64,000 nucleotides of DNA from Pseudomonas paeninsulae (GTDB lineage: Bacteria; Pseudomonadota; Gammaproteobacteria; Pseudomonadales; Pseudomonadaceae), in assembly GCF_035621475.1 (NCBI RefSeq), contig NZ_CP141799.1:62001-126000 (forward strand). The letters run 5' to 3'. The notes below the pieces were generated by a model. The model saw only the letters and a list, made by a program, of their open reading frames with translations, did not search any database and had not been told where the DNA came from. This document shows positions 10,458 through 21,241 of this stretch, one piece after another (within the stretch, counting starts at the first letter, position 1; each line of letters starts with the position of its first letter). The position numbers and the translations under genes were made by a program.

Positions 10458-11399
10458 ATGTACCTGATATGCGGCGAAGCCCTGTTCGATTTCTTCAGCC
10501 TGGAGCCCGGCGCGCGCAGCAGCGAGCTGGATTTCAAGGCGCTTGCTGGCGGTTCTCCCTTCAATGTCGCGGTCGGTTTACGCCGGCTGGGCATTGATTC
10601 GGCGCTGTTCACCGGGATTTCCAGCGATCACCTCGGCGTTCGCCTGCGCCGGGTCTTGGCTGAAGAAGGGGTGAGCGCTGACTACCTGATCGCCAGCGAT
10701 GCGCCCACCACCCTGGCGATGGTCGGGGTGGATGCCCAGGGTTCGCCGCAGTACTCGTTCCGCGGCCAGGGCTGCGCCGATCGCCTGCTGCGCCGCGAGC
10801 ACCTGCCGGTGCTGGATGCGCGGGTGCGCGGCCTGCATGTCGGCTCCTATTCGCTGGTGGTCACGCCGGTCGCCGATACCCTGCTCGAGTTGGTCGGGCG
10901 CGAGCGCGACCAGCGTCTGATCAGTCTCGACCCCAATGTGCGGCTCAATCCCGAGCCGGACATCGCCATCTGGCGCCAGCGCATCGAAGCCTTCGCCGCC
11001 CATGCCCACCTGATCAAGGTCAGCGAGGAGGACCTGCAGTTGCTCTACCCGGAGCGCGATCCCCAGGACGTTGCCCGCCAGTGGCTCGACCAGCGCTGTC
11101 AGCTGGTGTGCCTCACTCATGGCGGCAAGGGTGCCAGCGTGCACAGTCGCGCCCATGGTCACTGGTCAGTGGCGGCCCGGGCGGTGCAGACCCGCGATAC
11201 GGTCGGTGCCGGCGATACCTTCCAGGCTGCCTTGCTCTGCTACCTGGCCCGTCATGGCTTGGACAGCCCGCAAGGGTTGGCCGGCATCTCCCGCGAGCAG
11301 CTCGACGCCATGCTCGACCTGGCGATCAGGGCCGCCGCGCTGACCTGTTCGCGGGTCGGTCCGGATCTGCCGTTTTGGCACGAACTCGACGCACTGTGA
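10458..11399 (+). CDS. mtlZ: Fructokinase (PfkB family)
   Basis: This 313-residue ribokinase-fold sugar kinase converts the fructose made by MtlD to fructose-6-phosphate. The substrate loop [18 protein letters not shown] is near residue 29. The PfkB catalytic motif [14 protein letters not shown] (about 250) carries the general base Asp. The start at 10458 has GGAGAC 8 bases upstream. It corresponds to MtlZ of the P. fluorescens mannitol operon and ends 38 bases before pgi. Confidence 0.92.
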   Translation: MYLICGEALFDFFSLEPGARSSELDFKALAGGSPFNVAVGLRRLGIDSALFTGISSDHLGVRLRRVLAEEGVSADYLIASDAPTTLAMVGVDAQGSPQYSFRGQGCADRLLRREHLPVLDARVRGLHVGSYSLVVTPVADTLLELVGRERDQRLISLDPNVRLNPEPDIAIWRQRIEAFAAHAHLIKVSEEDLQLLYPERDPQDVARQWLDQRCQLVCLTHGGKGASVHSRAHGHWSVAARAVQTRDTVGAGDTFQAALLCYLARHGLDSPQGLAGISREQLDAMLDLAIRAAALTCSRVGPDLPFWHELDAL

Positions 11400-11437
11400 A
11401 TTGCCCAGCCGCCTATCCATTGTCCGCAGGAGCCGTT

Positions 11438-13102
11438 ATGCCGCACTCTCCCTCATCTGTCGATGTAACCCAGTTGGCCAGTTGGCAGGCCCTCGCCGCC
11501 CATCGCACGCAGCTCGATGATTTCAATCTGCGCCAGGCATTCGCCGAGGATCCGCAGCGCTTCAGCACGTTTTCCCTGAACGACTGCGGGCTGTTTCTCG
11601 ACTACTCGAAAAACCTGATCAACACCGATACCCGCGAGCTGCTGGTCGGCCTGGCCATGGAGGCGGGTCTGCAGCAGGCAATTGAGGGTTTGTTCGACGG
11701 CGCCTTGGTCAATGCCTCGGAACACCGCCCGGCCCTGCACACCGCCTTGCGCCGGCCAATCGGCGACAAGGTGCTGGTCGATGGCGTCGATGTGATGCCC
11801 GAGGTGCAGCGGGTGCTCAACCAGATGAGCGAGCTGGTCGGGCGGGTGCACAACGGCCTGTGGCGCGGCTACAGCGAGAAGCCGATCACCGACGTGGTGA
11901 ATATCGGCATCGGCGGTTCCTTCCTCGGTCCGCAGTTGGTCTCCGAGGCCTTGCTGCCGTTCGCCCAGCGTGGCGTGCGCTGTCATTACCTGGCCAATAT
12001 CGATGGCAGCTCGTTCCATGAACTGGCCGCCAAGCTGCGCGCGGAAACCACCCTGTTCATCGTCTCCTCGAAGACCTTCAATACCCTGGAAACCCTGAAG
12101 AATGCCCAGGCCGCGCGCAGTTGGTACTTGGCCCAAGGCGGCTCCGAGGTCGAGTTGCACCGGCATTTCATGGCGGTTTCCAGCAACACCCAGGCGGCGC
12201 TGGCATTCGGCATTCGCGAGGAGAATATCTTGCCGATGTGGGATTGGGTCGGCGGGCGTTACTCGCTGTGGTCGGCCATCGGCCTGCCGATCGCCATGTC
12301 GATCGGCATCTCCAACTTCAAGGAATTACTCGCCGGTGCCTATCGCATGGACGAGCATTTCCAGAGCGCGCCCTTCGAACGCAACATGCCGGTGTTGCTG
12401 GCCTTGCTGGGTATCTGGTACGGCAATTTCTGGGGCGCGCAGAGCCACGCGATCCTGCCGTACGACCATTACCTGCGCAATATCACCAAGCATCTGCAAC
12501 AGCTCGATATGGAGTCCAACGGCAAGCGCGTGCGTCAGGATGGCAGCGCGGTGACCAGTGCCACCGGCCCGGTGATCTGGGGTGGGGTCGGTTGCAACGG
12601 CCAGCACGCCTATCACCAATTACTGCACCAGGGCACCCAGCTGATTCCGGCGGATTTCATCGTGCCAGTGAGCAGCTACAACCCGGTCGCCGACCACCAC
12701 CAGTGGCTGTTCGCCAACTGCCTGTCGCAAAGCCAGGCACTGATGCTTGGCAAGTCCCGCGCGGAGGCCGAAGCCGAGTTGCGCGCCCAGGGTCTGGACG
12801 ACGATCAGGTGCAGCGCCTGGCCCCGCACAAGGTCATCCCCGGCAATCGGCCGAGCAACACCCTGGTACTCGAGCGCGTCAGCCCGGGACGCCTGGGCGC
12901 CTTGATCGCGCTGTACGAACACAAGGTGTTCGCCCAGAGCGTGATCTGGGGCACCAATGCCTTCGATCAGTGGGGCGTGGAGCTGGGCAAGGTGCTGGGT
13001 CAGGGCGTGTATTCACGCCTGGTCGGCAGCGAGAGAGGCGCTGCGGAAGATGGCTCGACCCAGGGCCTGGTCGACTTCTTCCGCGGCCGTCATCGCGGCT
13101 GA
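11438..13102 (+). CDS. pgi: Glucose-6-phosphate isomerase
   Basis: This 554-residue enzyme interconverts fructose-6-phosphate and glucose-6-phosphate. Signatures seen are [26 protein letters not shown], the DNYLRN-like [15 protein letters not shown] and [19 protein letters not shown]. The start at 11438 follows AGGAG at 11428-11432. The frame is open back to 11081, but that part overlaps mtlZ and has no family similarity. Pseudomonads lack phosphofructokinase, so fructose-6-phosphate must pass through this step to enter the Entner-Doudoroff route. That explains pgi in a mannitol locus. A second pgi elsewhere in the genome is possible. Confidence 0.93.
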   Translation: MPHSPSSVDVTQLASWQALAAHRTQLDDFNLRQAFAEDPQRFSTFSLNDCGLFLDYSKNLINTDTRELLVGLAMEAGLQQAIEGLFDGALVNASEHRPALHTALRRPIGDKVLVDGVDVMPEVQRVLNQMSELVGRVHNGLWRGYSEKPITDVVNIGIGGSFLGPQLVSEALLPFAQRGVRCHYLANIDGSSFHELAAKLRAETTLFIVSSKTFNTLETLKNAQAARSWYLAQGGSEVELHRHFMAVSSNTQAALAFGIREENILPMWDWVGGRYSLWSAIGLPIAMSIGISNFKELLAGAYRMDEHFQSAPFERNMPVLLALLGIWYGNFWGAQSHAILPYDHYLRNITKHLQQLDMESNGKRVRQDGSAVTSATGPVIWGGVGCNGQHAYHQLLHQGTQLIPADFIVPVSSYNPVADHHQWLFANCLSQSQALMLGKSRAEAEAELRAQGLDDDQVQRLAPHKVIPGNRPSNTLVLERVSPGRLGALIALYEHKVFAQSVIWGTNAFDQWGVELGKVLGQGVYSRLVGSERGAAEDGSTQGLVDFFRGRHRG

Positions 13103-13105
13103 TAG

Positions 13106-14542
<1,437 letters not shown>

Positions 14543-14603
14543 TCGCCAGTTCCGAGCGGGTCGATGCTGCCGGCTAAGCCGCGGCGTTGGTCCGGCGTGC
14601 CGA

Positions 14604-14650
14604 CAACCCGGCCGGGGGCTGCTGCAGAGCATCCCCTGGCCGGGTTGTTT
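14604..14650 (+). terminator. Intrinsic terminator after the porin gene
   Basis: CAACCCGGCC (14604-14613) pairs perfectly with GGCCGGGTTG (14638-14647). The stem continues with GGGG and CCCC and is followed by a short TTT. It lies 62 bases after the porin stop and closes the mannitol locus. The rest of the 302-bp gap up to the carbonic anhydrase gene (14651-14844) shows nothing else I recognise. Confidence 0.7.
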
Positions 14651-14844
14651 CTGCCGTCCGCCCGCGAGGGCACCTGGAACGCGAATTGCTATTTATCGAA
14701 CAGGCGACCCGGCCGGCCGCCAGTGACTGGGTTCGCGGTGACCCAAGGTGCGCGTCGAGTGTCCAGTAAGGGTGCGCAATCACTCACTCGGGACATTGGC
14801 CGCGCCAGAAGGATGCAACCCCGCAGATTTTCGAGGTCAGCCCT

Positions 14845-15558
14845 ATGAATAAACAAGAGCAGCAGAGCATTCGTGTGGTGGAAAGCGCGGAGGAGGCGCT
14901 GCGGCATATCCTCGAAGGCTTTCAGCGCTTCCGTCAGGAGGTGTTTCCGCAGCAACAGGCGTTGTTCAAGAAGCTCGCCCATGAGCAGACGCCACGGGCG
15001 ATGATCATTACCTGCGCCGATTCGCGCATCGTCCCCGAATTGATTACCCAGAGCGATCCCGGCGACCTGTTCGTTTCCCGCAACGTCGGCAATGTGGTGC
15101 CGCCCTACGGGCAGATGATGGGCGGGGTCTCCACCGCCATCGAGTACGCGGTGATGGCGCTGGGTGTGCAGCACATCATCATCTGCGGGCATTCCGACTG
15201 TGGCGCGATGAAGGCGGTGCTCAACCCCGAAGAGCTGGAGCGCATGCCGACGGTAAAAGCCTGGTTGCGTCATGCCGAAGTGGCCAAGATCGTGGTCGAG
15301 GACAATTGCGGCTGCGCCGACCACAACACCCTGGGCATCCTCACCGAGGAGAACGTGGTGGCCCAACTCGACCACCTGCGCACCCATCCCTCGGTAGCCT
15401 CGCGTCTGGCCAGCGGGCAATTGTTCATCCATGGCTGGGTGTACGACATCGAGACCAGCGAGATCAAGGCCTATGACGCCGAGAAAGGCGAGTTCCGCCA
15501 GATTGGCGATGGCCCGCTGCCGATGGCCACACCGCGGCCACGTTATTTGCAGGTCTGA
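14845..15558 (+). CDS. can: Beta-class carbonic anhydrase
   Basis: The 237-residue zinc enzyme hydrates CO2 to bicarbonate. The zinc ligands and the catalytic Asp-Arg pair are visible: Cys57, Asp59 and Arg61 in ITCADSR, then His116 and Cys119 in GHSDCGAMKA. The segment DLFVSRNVGNVVPPYG is also family-typical. From memory it matches the PA0102-type enzyme near the cox cluster of pseudomonads. It has its own upstream gap and is probably transcribed alone. Confidence 0.93.
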   Translation: MNKQEQQSIRVVESAEEALRHILEGFQRFRQEVFPQQQALFKKLAHEQTPRAMIITCADSRIVPELITQSDPGDLFVSRNVGNVVPPYGQMMGGVSTAIEYAVMALGVQHIIICGHSDCGAMKAVLNPEELERMPTVKAWLRHAEVAKIVVEDNCGCADHNTLGILTEENVVAQLDHLRTHPSVASRLASGQLFIHGWVYDIETSEIKAYDAEKGEFRQIGDGPLPMATPRPRYLQV

Positions 15559-15645
15559 CGCCGGCAGCATTGGGCCGTGCAAGGTCTGACGGCGCTCTGT
15601 TCAGCCCTGGGAAAGCGTTGTTCCCGGTTCGTGCGCGAGCGCTCG

Positions 15646-16302
15646 TCAGCCCGCTGTGCGCGATTCGTCCAGCTGCAGTTCAACCCCCAGTTGGCCTGAC
15701 AGGCAGGGCCAGCGTTTCCAGGCGGCTTCGGTGTGCGGGTCGCTCAAGCGCTCGCGATAGGCGCGCACGGAGGCCTGGTCGAAGCTGGCTTCATCGAGCA
15801 TGCCATCCACCGCGTGGTGCACAGCCTCGTCCAGCTGATTGGCAAATGGCTCGCCGATCAACTGGTGGGCGATCAGGTTGGCCACCGTGGTGTCCAGCGG
15901 AATCAGGGGTCGGCCGAGGTGGGCGATGTAGCGGTCGTTGACCTCCTCGACCAGGCGGTGGGCCAGGTAGGCTTCGTCAAGCAGACCATCGAGGCCCTCA
16001 TGTCCGGCCATCAGCTCGGGTGGCTGGAGGAAAAATTGTTCGGCGACTTTCAGTACGGGCTTGATCTGCGCCTCGATGCCGGCTTCGCGTGCGACCTGAT
16101 TGGCCGCTTCCAACACATCGGGTACCTGCTCGATATAGGCGCTGACAAAGCGCGTGAGCACCTCGAGGGTATCAATGTCGGGTAGGCGGATGGAGGGATG
16201 CAGGCGCTCCAGTTGCGTACTCAGTTGCGCAGAGAGCTGCTTGCTGTTGGTTTCGTGTTGGTGAGCGCGCTGAATCAGTTCGCGCAATGCGGGGGTATTC
16301 AT
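15646..16302 (-). CDS. Conserved Pseudomonas protein of unknown function (PA0104-like)
   Basis: This 218-residue soluble protein has no signal peptide or membrane segment. It is mostly predicted helical, with regions such as RLPDIDTLEVLTRFVSAYIE and AVHHAVDGMLDEASFDQAS. The start at 16302 has CAGGAGT just upstream on the minus strand; an earlier in-frame ATG at 16338 has none. It is divergent from coxB, as is the unknown gene beside coxB in PAO1. I recognise no catalytic motif and assign no function. Confidence 0.75.
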   Translation of the reverse strand: MNTPALRELIQRAHQHETNSKQLSAQLSTQLERLHPSIRLPDIDTLEVLTRFVSAYIEQVPDVLEAANQVAREAGIEAQIKPVLKVAEQFFLQPPELMAGHEGLDGLLDEAYLAHRLVEEVNDRYIAHLGRPLIPLDTTVANLIAHQLIGEPFANQLDEAVHHAVDGMLDEASFDQASVRAYRERLSDPHTEAAWKRWPCLSGQLGVELQLDESRTAG

Positions 16303-16493
16303 GACTACTCCTGAAGTGAGGACATGGGCGTGAACCATAGCTGGCTGGAGGCGACTGCTCAGACGCGATTGTCATAAATTTTTCATACTTATACGAGAGC
16401 GCTATAACGCGCTACCCCTGATTCTAGCCGTGTTACACCCACCGTGGCGTTTAGCACAAGGCTTGCGCGGTGTTGGCGATTTTCGTTTTGACG

Positions 16494-16521
16494 TTGCCAG
16501 GTTGAAGTCGCCGTCTATACT
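16494..16521 (+). promoter_or_regulatory. Predicted coxB promoter
   Basis: TTGCCA (16494-16499) and TATACT (16516-16521) are 16 bases apart. The -10 region reads TCTATACT, close to the CTATACT form preferred by RpoS, which fits reports that the aa3 oxidase of P. aeruginosa is induced in starvation. The remainder of the 353-bp gap from 16303 holds AT-rich sequence near 16375-16400 that may drive the divergent gene. Confidence 0.45.
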
Positions 16522-16655
16522 CGAATTCGAAAGACAGTACCTGATAACACCGGACGGGCTTCGGCACGGAGAGGTTTCGACAGTTGTCATGGCCGTCGAT
16601 CCTTTTGCTGCATGTTCCGCCGACGGGATAACAAGAATGATAAGGGGAACCCGCA

Positions 16656-17780
16656 ATGATGCGACATCCACGCGTTTGGATGAGCCTCCTGCTGTGTTTG
16701 GTATTCAGCTCGGCTCACGCCAGCTGGACGATCAACATGGCGCCCGGAGCTACTGAGGTCAGTCGCTCGGTGTTTGACTTGCACATGACCATTTTCTGGA
16801 TCTGCGTCGCGATCGGCGTGGTGGTGTTCGGCGCGATGTTCTGGTCGATGCTGGTTCACCGCCGCTCCACGGGGCAGCAGGCCGCGCACTTTCACGAAAG
16901 CACCACGGTGGAGATCCTCTGGACCGTGGTGCCGCTGGTGATTCTGGTGCTGATGGCGATCCCGGCGACCAAGACGCTGATCGACATCTACGACAGCTCG
17001 GAATCCGAGCTGGATATCCAGATCACCGGATACCAGTGGAAATGGCATTACAAATACCTGGGCCAGGACGTGGAGTTCTTCAGCAACCTGACCACTCCCC
17101 AAGACCAGATCAATAATAAAGCCGAGAAAGGCGAGCATTATCTGCTCGAGGTCGATGAGCCGATGGTGGTGCCGGTTGGCACCAAGGTACGCTTTCTGAT
17201 TACCTCCGCCGATGTGATCCACTCTTGGTGGGTGCCGGCCCTGGCGGTGAAGAAGGATGCCATTCCCGGCTTCGTCAATGAGTCCTGGACGCGGGTCGAG
17301 GAACCAGGGATCTATCGGGGTCAGTGCGCCGAGCTGTGCGGCAAGGACCATGGCTTCATGCCGATCGTGGTCGAGGTCAAGTCGAAGGAAGACTTCGCCC
17401 TCTGGCTGGCCGAGCGCAAACAGCTCGCGCTTGCCGAGAAGGAGCTGACCAGCAAGGAGTGGACCCAGGAAGAACTCCTGGCCCGTGGCGAAAAAGCCTA
17501 CAACACCACATGTGCCGCTTGCCATCAGCCTACTGGTGAAGGCTTGCCACCGATGTTCCCGGCGCTCAAGGGCTCGGCCATCGCCACCGGCCCAGCCGCA
17601 GAACATATCGGCATGGTGGTCAACGGCAAGCCAGGCACTTCCATGGCCGCCTTCGGCAAGCAACTGTCGGAAGTCGACATTGCCGCGATCATCACCTACG
17701 AACGCAACGCCTGGGGCAACAAAGTGGGTGACATGGTCACACCACAAGACGTTCTCGCGTTCAAACAAGCTCAGGAGTAA
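16656..17780 (+). CDS. coxB: Cytochrome c oxidase subunit II with fused cytochrome c domain
   Basis: This 374-residue subunit of the aa3-type oxidase accepts electrons from cytochrome c. A signal sequence ends near SSAHA-SWTI and two membrane helices follow (about 38-60 and 84-105). The CuA site comprises the histidine of DVIHSWWVPAL and the ligands of CAELCGKDHGFMP. The C-terminal 90 residues carry a heme c motif, CAACHQPTGEGLPPMFPAL, so this is the caa3-like fused form. It starts a cluster with coxA and is followed by coxA after 4 bases. Confidence 0.95.
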   Translation: MMRHPRVWMSLLLCLVFSSAHASWTINMAPGATEVSRSVFDLHMTIFWICVAIGVVVFGAMFWSMLVHRRSTGQQAAHFHESTTVEILWTVVPLVILVLMAIPATKTLIDIYDSSESELDIQITGYQWKWHYKYLGQDVEFFSNLTTPQDQINNKAEKGEHYLLEVDEPMVVPVGTKVRFLITSADVIHSWWVPALAVKKDAIPGFVNESWTRVEEPGIYRGQCAELCGKDHGFMPIVVEVKSKEDFALWLAERKQLALAEKELTSKEWTQEELLARGEKAYNTTCAACHQPTGEGLPPMFPALKGSAIATGPAAEHIGMVVNGKPGTSMAAFGKQLSEVDIAAIITYERNAWGNKVGDMVTPQDVLAFKQAQE

Positions 17781-17784
17781 GGAC

Positions 17785-19389
17785 ATGAGTGCAGTGATCG
17801 ATACGGATCATAAAGATCATGGCCATGCCGGGGATGACCATCATCACGGCCCAGCCAAAGGTCTGATGCGTTGGGTGCTAACCACCAACCATAAAGACAT
17901 CGGCACCATGTACCTGTGGTTCAGCTTCGCCATGTTCCTCCTCGGTGGCACCATGGCCATGGTGATTCGCGCCGAGTTGTTCCAGCCGGGTTTGCAGATC
18001 GTGCAGCCGGAATTTTTCAACCAGATGACCACCATGCATGGCTTGATCATGGTCTTCGGCGCGGTGATGCCGGCCTTCGTCGGCCTGGCCAACTGGATGA
18101 TTCCGCTGATGATCGGCGCGCCGGACATGGCCTTGCCGCGGATGAACAACTTCAGCTTCTGGCTGCTGCCGGCGGCCTTCAGCATGCTGGTCAGCACGCT
18201 GTTCATGGAGGGTGGCGGACCGAATTTCGGTTGGACCTTCTACGCGCCACTGTCCACCACCTACGCGCCGGAAAGCGTGACCTTCTTCATCTTCGCCATC
18301 CACCTGATGGGTATCAGTTCGATCATGGGCGCGATCAACGTGGTCGCCACCATCCTCAACCTGCGCGCCCCCGGCATGACCCTGATGAAGATGCCGCTGT
18401 TCGTCTGGACCTGGTTGATCACCGCCTTCCTGCTGATCGCGGTGATGCCAGTGTTGGCGGGCTGCGTGACCATGATGCTGATGGACATCCACTTCGGCAC
18501 CAGCTTCTTCAGCGCCGCCGGTGGCGGCGACCCGGTATTGTTCCAGCACGTGTTCTGGTTCTTCGGTCATCCCGAGGTGTACATCATGATCCTGCCGGCG
18601 TTCGGCGCGGTCAGTGCGATCATCCCGGCCTTCGCGCGCAAGCCGCTATTCGGCTATACCTCGATGGTCTATGCCACCGCATCGATCGCCTTCCTCTCGT
18701 TTATCGTCTGGGCGCACCACATGTTCACCGTCGGCATACCGCTGACCGGCGAGCTGTTCTTCATGTATGCCACCCTGCTGATCGCCGTGCCCACCGGGGT
18801 TAAGGTGTTCAACTGGGCGAGTACCATGTGGCGGGGGTCGATGACCTTCGAGACGCCGATGCTGTTCGCCGTGGCGTTCGTCATTCTGTTCACCATCGGC
18901 GGTTTCTCAGGGCTGATGCTGGCCATCGCCCCGGCGGACTTCCAGTACCACGACACCTACTTCGTGGTGGCGCACTTCCACTACGTACTGGTACCGGGGG
19001 CGATCTTCGGCATCTTCGCCTCGGCCTACTTCTGGCTACCGAAGTGGACCGGCCATATGTATGACGAGACCCTCGGCAAGCTGCACTTCTGGATGAGTTT
19101 CGTCGGCATGAACATGGCGTTCTTCCCCATGCACTTCGTCGGTCTGGCCGGCATGCCGCGGCGGATCCCCGACTACAACATGATGTTTGCCAACTTCAAC
19201 ATGGTCTCGAGCATCGGTGCCTTCATGTTCGGTGCGACCCAGTTGCTGTTCCTGTTCATCGTCATCAAGTGCATCCGTGGCGGCAAGCCGGCCGCGGCCA
19301 AGCCCTGGGATGGCGCCGAAGGCCTGGAGTGGACGGTGCCGTCGCCAGCGCCTTACCACACCTTCCAGACTCCGCCGGACGTGAAGTGA
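17785..19389 (+). CDS. coxA: Cytochrome c oxidase subunit I (aa3 type)
   Basis: The 534-residue catalytic subunit has 12 membrane helices and reduces O2 at the heme a3-CuB site. Seen are the heme a/CuB histidine regions MTTMHGLIMVFGAV, WFFGHPEVYIMILP (the Glu of the proton channel and a CuB His), VWAHHMFTVG, and DTYFVVAHFHYVLVPG with the last heme ligands. The N-terminus has a short histidine-rich cytosolic patch (HKDHGHAGDDHHHG). ATG 17785 has AGGAG at 17773-17777. Its stop overlaps the next small ORF as TGATG. Confidence 0.96.
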   Translation: MSAVIDTDHKDHGHAGDDHHHGPAKGLMRWVLTTNHKDIGTMYLWFSFAMFLLGGTMAMVIRAELFQPGLQIVQPEFFNQMTTMHGLIMVFGAVMPAFVGLANWMIPLMIGAPDMALPRMNNFSFWLLPAAFSMLVSTLFMEGGGPNFGWTFYAPLSTTYAPESVTFFIFAIHLMGISSIMGAINVVATILNLRAPGMTLMKMPLFVWTWLITAFLLIAVMPVLAGCVTMMLMDIHFGTSFFSAAGGGDPVLFQHVFWFFGHPEVYIMILPAFGAVSAIIPAFARKPLFGYTSMVYATASIAFLSFIVWAHHMFTVGIPLTGELFFMYATLLIAVPTGVKVFNWASTMWRGSMTFETPMLFAVAFVILFTIGGFSGLMLAIAPADFQYHDTYFVVAHFHYVLVPGAIFGIFASAYFWLPKWTGHMYDETLGKLHFWMSFVGMNMAFFPMHFVGLAGMPRRIPDYNMMFANFNMVSSIGAFMFGATQLLFLFIVIKCIRGGKPAAAKPWDGAEGLEWTVPSPAPYHTFQTPPDVK

Positions 19390-19466
19390 TGAATCTCTGC
19401 GAAGACCGAGTTCGCCAGGCACGTTCGGCCGCTGACCGGCCCGCCCTGCGAGCCGGCCATGAGTGA
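19389..19466 (+). CDS. Possible 25-residue leader or linker ORF between coxA and ctaG
   Basis: An ATG overlaps the coxA stop (TGATG at 19387-19391) and opens a 25-codon frame beginning MNLCEDRVRQARSAADR and ending in HE. Its stop overlaps the ctaG start (ATGAGTGA at 19459-19466). The peptide is hydrophilic and basic, with one cysteine. The double overlap suggests translational coupling from coxA through to ctaG. It could be a true micro-protein or simply a coupling device. No homologue is known to me. Confidence 0.35.
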   Translation: MNLCEDRVRQARSAADRPALRAGHE

Positions 19467-20010
19467 CGCCCTGGCCATCCGTCGTCTGGTCATCCGCTTA
19501 TTGCTGGTGGTGGTGGGGATGTTCGGCTTTGGTTTCGCCCTGGTGCCGATCTACGACGTGATGTGCCAGGCCTTCGGGATTAACGGTAAAACCGCCGGGG
19601 TCTATGAGGCCGGGCAGCAAAGCGTGGACCAGTCGCGTCAGGTGCGGGTGCAGTTTCTCGCCACCAATGCGGCCGATATGGCCTGGGAGTTCCGCCCGCT
19701 GGGTGATGAAGTGACGGTGCATCCGGGTGAAAGCACGCAGATGTTATTCGTCGCGCACAACCCCACGGACAAGCCGATGACTGCTCAGGCGATTCCCAGT
19801 ATTGCCCCCTCCAAGGCGGCGGCGTATTTCCACAAGACCGAGTGTTTCTGCTTTACCCAGCAGGTTCTGCAGCCCGGTGAGCGTATTGAAATGCCGGTAC
19901 GTTTTATCGTCGATCGAGATTTACCCGCAGATGTGCGCCACCTGACCCTGGCTTACACTCTGTTCGATATCACTGCGAGTAAACCGCCTGTAGCCCAGGT
20001 GGGCCAATAA
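19459..20010 (+). CDS. ctaG: Cytochrome c oxidase assembly protein CtaG/Cox11
   Basis: The 183-residue membrane-anchored copper chaperone inserts CuB into subunit I. A single N-terminal helix (LVIRLLLVVVGMFGFGFALVP) is followed by a periplasmic domain. YDVMCQAFGINGKT is typical of Cox11, and the copper-binding CFCFTQQ lies near residue 133. It sits between coxA and coxC, as in other pseudomonads. Confidence 0.94.
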   Translation: MSDALAIRRLVIRLLLVVVGMFGFGFALVPIYDVMCQAFGINGKTAGVYEAGQQSVDQSRQVRVQFLATNAADMAWEFRPLGDEVTVHPGESTQMLFVAHNPTDKPMTAQAIPSIAPSKAAAYFHKTECFCFTQQVLQPGERIEMPVRFIVDRDLPADVRHLTLAYTLFDITASKPPVAQVGQ

Positions 20011-20021
20011 GGAGAATAAAG

Positions 20022-20909
20022 ATGGCAGCTCATGAGCAGTACTACGTTCCGGCCCAGAGCAAGTGGCCGATTATCGCCACTATCGGCTTGCTGATCACGG
20101 TCGTCGGGCTCGCCACCTGGTTCAACGATATGAAGGCCGAGCGGGCCGACTCCAACGGCCCGCTGATCTTCTTCGTTGGTGGCATGTTCCTCGCCTACAT
20201 GCTGTTCGGCTGGTTCGGTACAGTGATCAAGGAAGGCAGTTCAGGCCTGTACAGCGCGCAGATGGATCGCTCGTTTCGCTGGGGCATGAGCTGGTTCATT
20301 TTTTCCGAGGTGATGTTCTTCGCCGCGTTCTTCGGCGTGCTGTTCTACGTGCGCACCTGGGCCGGGCCCTGGCTGGGCGGCGAAGGCGACAAAGGCATTG
20401 CCAACATGCTCTGGCCGGGTTTCGAGTACAGCTGGCCGTTGCTCAACACGCCGGATCCCAAACTCTACCCGGCCCCCAGCGGGGTCATCAGCGCCTGGGG
20501 TCTGCCGTTGCTCAACACCGTGCTGCTGGTGAGTTCCAGCTTCACCCTGACCTTCGCCCACCATGCCCTGCGCAAGAACCAGCGTAAGCCGCTGACACTC
20601 TGGTTGGCGTTGACTCTGGTACTCGGCGCGGCGTTCCTGGTGTTCCAGGCCGAAGAGTATATCCATGCCTACACCGAGCTCGGTTTGACCCTGGGCTCGG
20701 GCATCTATGGCGCGACCTTCTTCATGCTTACCGGTTTTCACGGCGCCCATGTCACCTTGGGGGCGATCATGCTGACGGTGATGCTGGTCCGCGTCGTTCG
20801 TGGCCACTTCAGCCCCGAGCAGCACTTCGGCTTCGAGGCGGCCGCCTGGTACTGGCACTTCGTCGACGTGGTGTGGCTCGGCTTGTTTACTTTCGTTTAT
20901 GTACTCTGA
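20022..20909 (+). CDS. coxC: Cytochrome c oxidase subunit III
   Basis: This 295-residue protein has seven membrane helices. Typical segments are GMSWFIFSEVMFFAAFFGVL, TGFHGAHVTLGAIML and the C-terminal WYWHFVDVVWLGLFTFVYVL. It stabilises the aa3 oxidase core and the D-channel proton supply. It starts 11 bases after ctaG with an AAGGAG ribosome site. Confidence 0.95.
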   Translation: MAAHEQYYVPAQSKWPIIATIGLLITVVGLATWFNDMKAERADSNGPLIFFVGGMFLAYMLFGWFGTVIKEGSSGLYSAQMDRSFRWGMSWFIFSEVMFFAAFFGVLFYVRTWAGPWLGGEGDKGIANMLWPGFEYSWPLLNTPDPKLYPAPSGVISAWGLPLLNTVLLVSSSFTLTFAHHALRKNQRKPLTLWLALTLVLGAAFLVFQAEEYIHAYTELGLTLGSGIYGATFFMLTGFHGAHVTLGAIMLTVMLVRVVRGHFSPEQHFGFEAAAWYWHFVDVVWLGLFTFVYVL

Positions 20910-20962
20910 TCCGCGCGGCCTAGAAAAAGCGGCAGGAAGGGGGGCAGGCGTGTGAGCTGTGT

Positions 20963-21166
20963 CTACCACGTCACCTGGGGCGCCAGTTGGCCGCTATAGA
21001 AGCCCCAGGCAATGAGGGCTACAGTCAGGGCGGTGAGCGTGACCCGAACGGTCAGGGAATTGACCACTCGGGAAGAGCGACCCTCGTCCTTGACCAGGAA
21101 AAAAAGACCGCTGAACAAGCTGACCACTGTAGCGAGTAGCAAGAGGACGATCGCGATCTTGAGCAT
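20963..21166 (-). CDS. Twin-transmembrane protein (DUF2909)
   Basis: The 67-residue protein consists of two hydrophobic helices (IAIVLLLLATVVSLFSGLFF and VTLTALTVALIAWGFYSG) joined by a short charged loop with KDEGRSSR. The start at 21166 has GGAG 6 bases upstream on the minus strand. DUF2909 genes are found on the opposite strand within cox clusters of pseudomonads. A role in oxidase assembly is a guess from position only. Confidence 0.85.
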   Translation of the reverse strand: MLKIAIVLLLLATVVSLFSGLFFLVKDEGRSSRVVNSLTVRVTLTALTVALIAWGFYSGQLAPQVTW

Positions 21167-21241
21167 GGGTAACTCCGGGGGGAGAGGAATGTGTTGCAGA
21201 TGCAGTATAACCAGCTTGGCCCGGGCTTCGGGGCGCGCGCG

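Noticed and set aside
11081..11437. N-terminal extension of Pgi into mtlZ
   Set aside because: The frame is open but overlaps mtlZ completely, has no family similarity, and a good ribosome site lies before ATG 11438.
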